64,000 nucleotides of DNA from positions 2,146,448 to 2,210,447 of the forward strand of contig CAADRB010000010.1 in assembly GCA_900708905.1 (NCBI GenBank), given 5' to 3'. This stretch comes from Hymenolepis diminuta. Lineage: Eukaryota > Platyhelminthes > Cestoda > Cyclophyllidea > Hymenolepididae. This document shows, in pieces, positions 63,001 to 64,000 of the stretch. The first letter of the stretch is position 1. Every line of letters starts with the position of its first letter. Both the position numbers and the translations under genes were made by a program. The notes beneath the pieces are model-generated. The model saw only the letters and a program-made list of their open reading frames with translations. It did no database searches and had not been told where the DNA came from.

Positions 63001-64000
63001 CTTCTCCAGCTTCTGCGTGCACGCCAATTGGTGTTTGATTTGTTTCTAAAAATCTGATCACCTCTTTTTCTGTGTGATTATAAAATAAGATTATCTTCTT
63101 ACCTTCAGGATTATCTTAGGAGCTCTTAAAGTAAGAAAACTGGGGATATGAATTTTATGAAAGCAAATATTGCAATTGCATTTACATTCAGATTACTAAA
63201 AATTAATTTCGTATTTCAGCGAAATTGAAACCGATTTCAAATTTTCTGCGTCCATAAAATGTAAGCCATGGTTTAAACAATTCAACCAGAACTTAGATTG
63301 CAATTCAAAGAAGATACTTAAAATTAATATTTAATGCAACTGGAGATGCAAAGTTTAAAATTAGGACAGTCATCAGTGAAACGCAAGAAAATGCATCACA
63401 GAGATACCTTTAATTCAAACTGTGATAATAGCCACTTACTCGAATATTGCCTTTAAAAATTATTTGAGCCTTTTATGATCTCATCACACTTAATGATTTA
63501 GGTGTAATTAAGAGGGCTGCATTTCCGCAGATTGGCTGGCCACAAGTAATGTTGTCTCATTTTCAAAATAGTAGTAGTAGACAAAATATGTCATCGCTCA
63601 AACATTAAGTTCTTGCCGACCCAGAATTAAAATTGATCTCCAGGCTTAAAACTATTTTTTCTAAGAAGTGCTTGCAAATGGAAAAAATCAAATATCTGTT
63701 TTTATAATAGATATCCATTGTAGTTTTGCTCAACTTTGCTTCTATAGTTCAAACGAAACCTGACATAATCTTGATATTGTTTTCTTTTTACAAAAAATTT
63801 ATTTCTAAGCTTTCTTAATTATCTCCCGATTAAAATGGCCTTTATTGGTCATGAGACGGATCCTTCTTACCTTACTACATTACTTGATTGTTAATCTTAG
63901 AAAAGGTAAATCACTTCAATTGATTTCATTTTTTAAATTGAAAAGCATCTTTAAAGTAACAATCTAAGTTTAAAATGCAATTTTCCAAAAGAATAAGTTA
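60014..64000. other. AT-rich, no supported gene
   Basis: No gene recognised. The 72-codon frame at 62623-62841 (GNFIIICMYTDDEVAFVHI...) has no known domain. At 62915-62990 is a CT-rich tract whose complement encodes a run of Glu ending EEWESDD before TAA; see the findings. Confidence 0.35.

Overview
The window is AT-rich eukaryotic DNA with few genes, apparently from an animal. The evidence is genes split by very short introns (34-46 bp, all GT...AG), long AT-rich spacers, and old decayed transposons of animal type (Tc1/mariner, Ty3/Gypsy, a non-LTR fragment). Introns this short, a Gypsy gag of the type common in worms, and the protein styles suggest a flatworm (trematode or tapeworm). That is an inference; no marker here fixes the taxon. 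There is no sign of operons, bacterial genes, CRISPR, or a rRNA or tRNA gene.

Layout. At 1-1.4 kb, on the minus strand and running off the left edge, lies the 5' part of FOXRED1, a mitochondrial FAD oxidoreductase that helps assemble respiratory complex I. Four exons are readable, with one apparent single-base frameshift. At 3.4-13.3 kb is a cluster of four acyl-CoA-binding protein (ACBP) sequences: an intronless broken copy on the minus strand (3.4 kb), an intact three-exon gene (4.85 kb), a decayed copy that still has its first intron (12.0 kb), and an intact two-exon gene with a clear TATA box (13.0 kb). ACBPs carry long-chain acyl-CoA esters in the cytosol. The cluster records local duplication, intron loss and pseudogene formation.

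The remaining 50 kb (about 13.5-64 kb) is mostly AT-rich DNA with mobile-element remains. These are two copies of one Tc1/mariner-type element with recognisable inverted ends (13.7-14.9 and 58.9-60.0 kb), a truncated mariner (39.4-40.2 kb), a Ty3/Gypsy gag relic (49.9-50.5 kb), a fragment resembling the endonuclease-RT linker of a non-LTR retrotransposon (50.8-51.0 kb), and an LTR-like stretch (51.7-52.0 kb) with a relative at 9.4 kb. At least six divergent copies of an unclassified repeat of about 250 bp lie between 28 and 55 kb. A few possible exons of unknown genes (6.1, 15.5, 33.2, 34.8, 35.4/36.3 kb) are listed at low confidence, because open frames of 60-100 codons are expected by chance at this base composition.

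Functionally, the recognisable host genes concern mitochondrial complex I assembly (FOXRED1) and acyl-CoA handling (ACBPs). No convincing new multi-gene system was found. The most informative items are the ACBP cluster, the FOXRED1 frameshift, the paired transposon copies and the unclassified repeat family.
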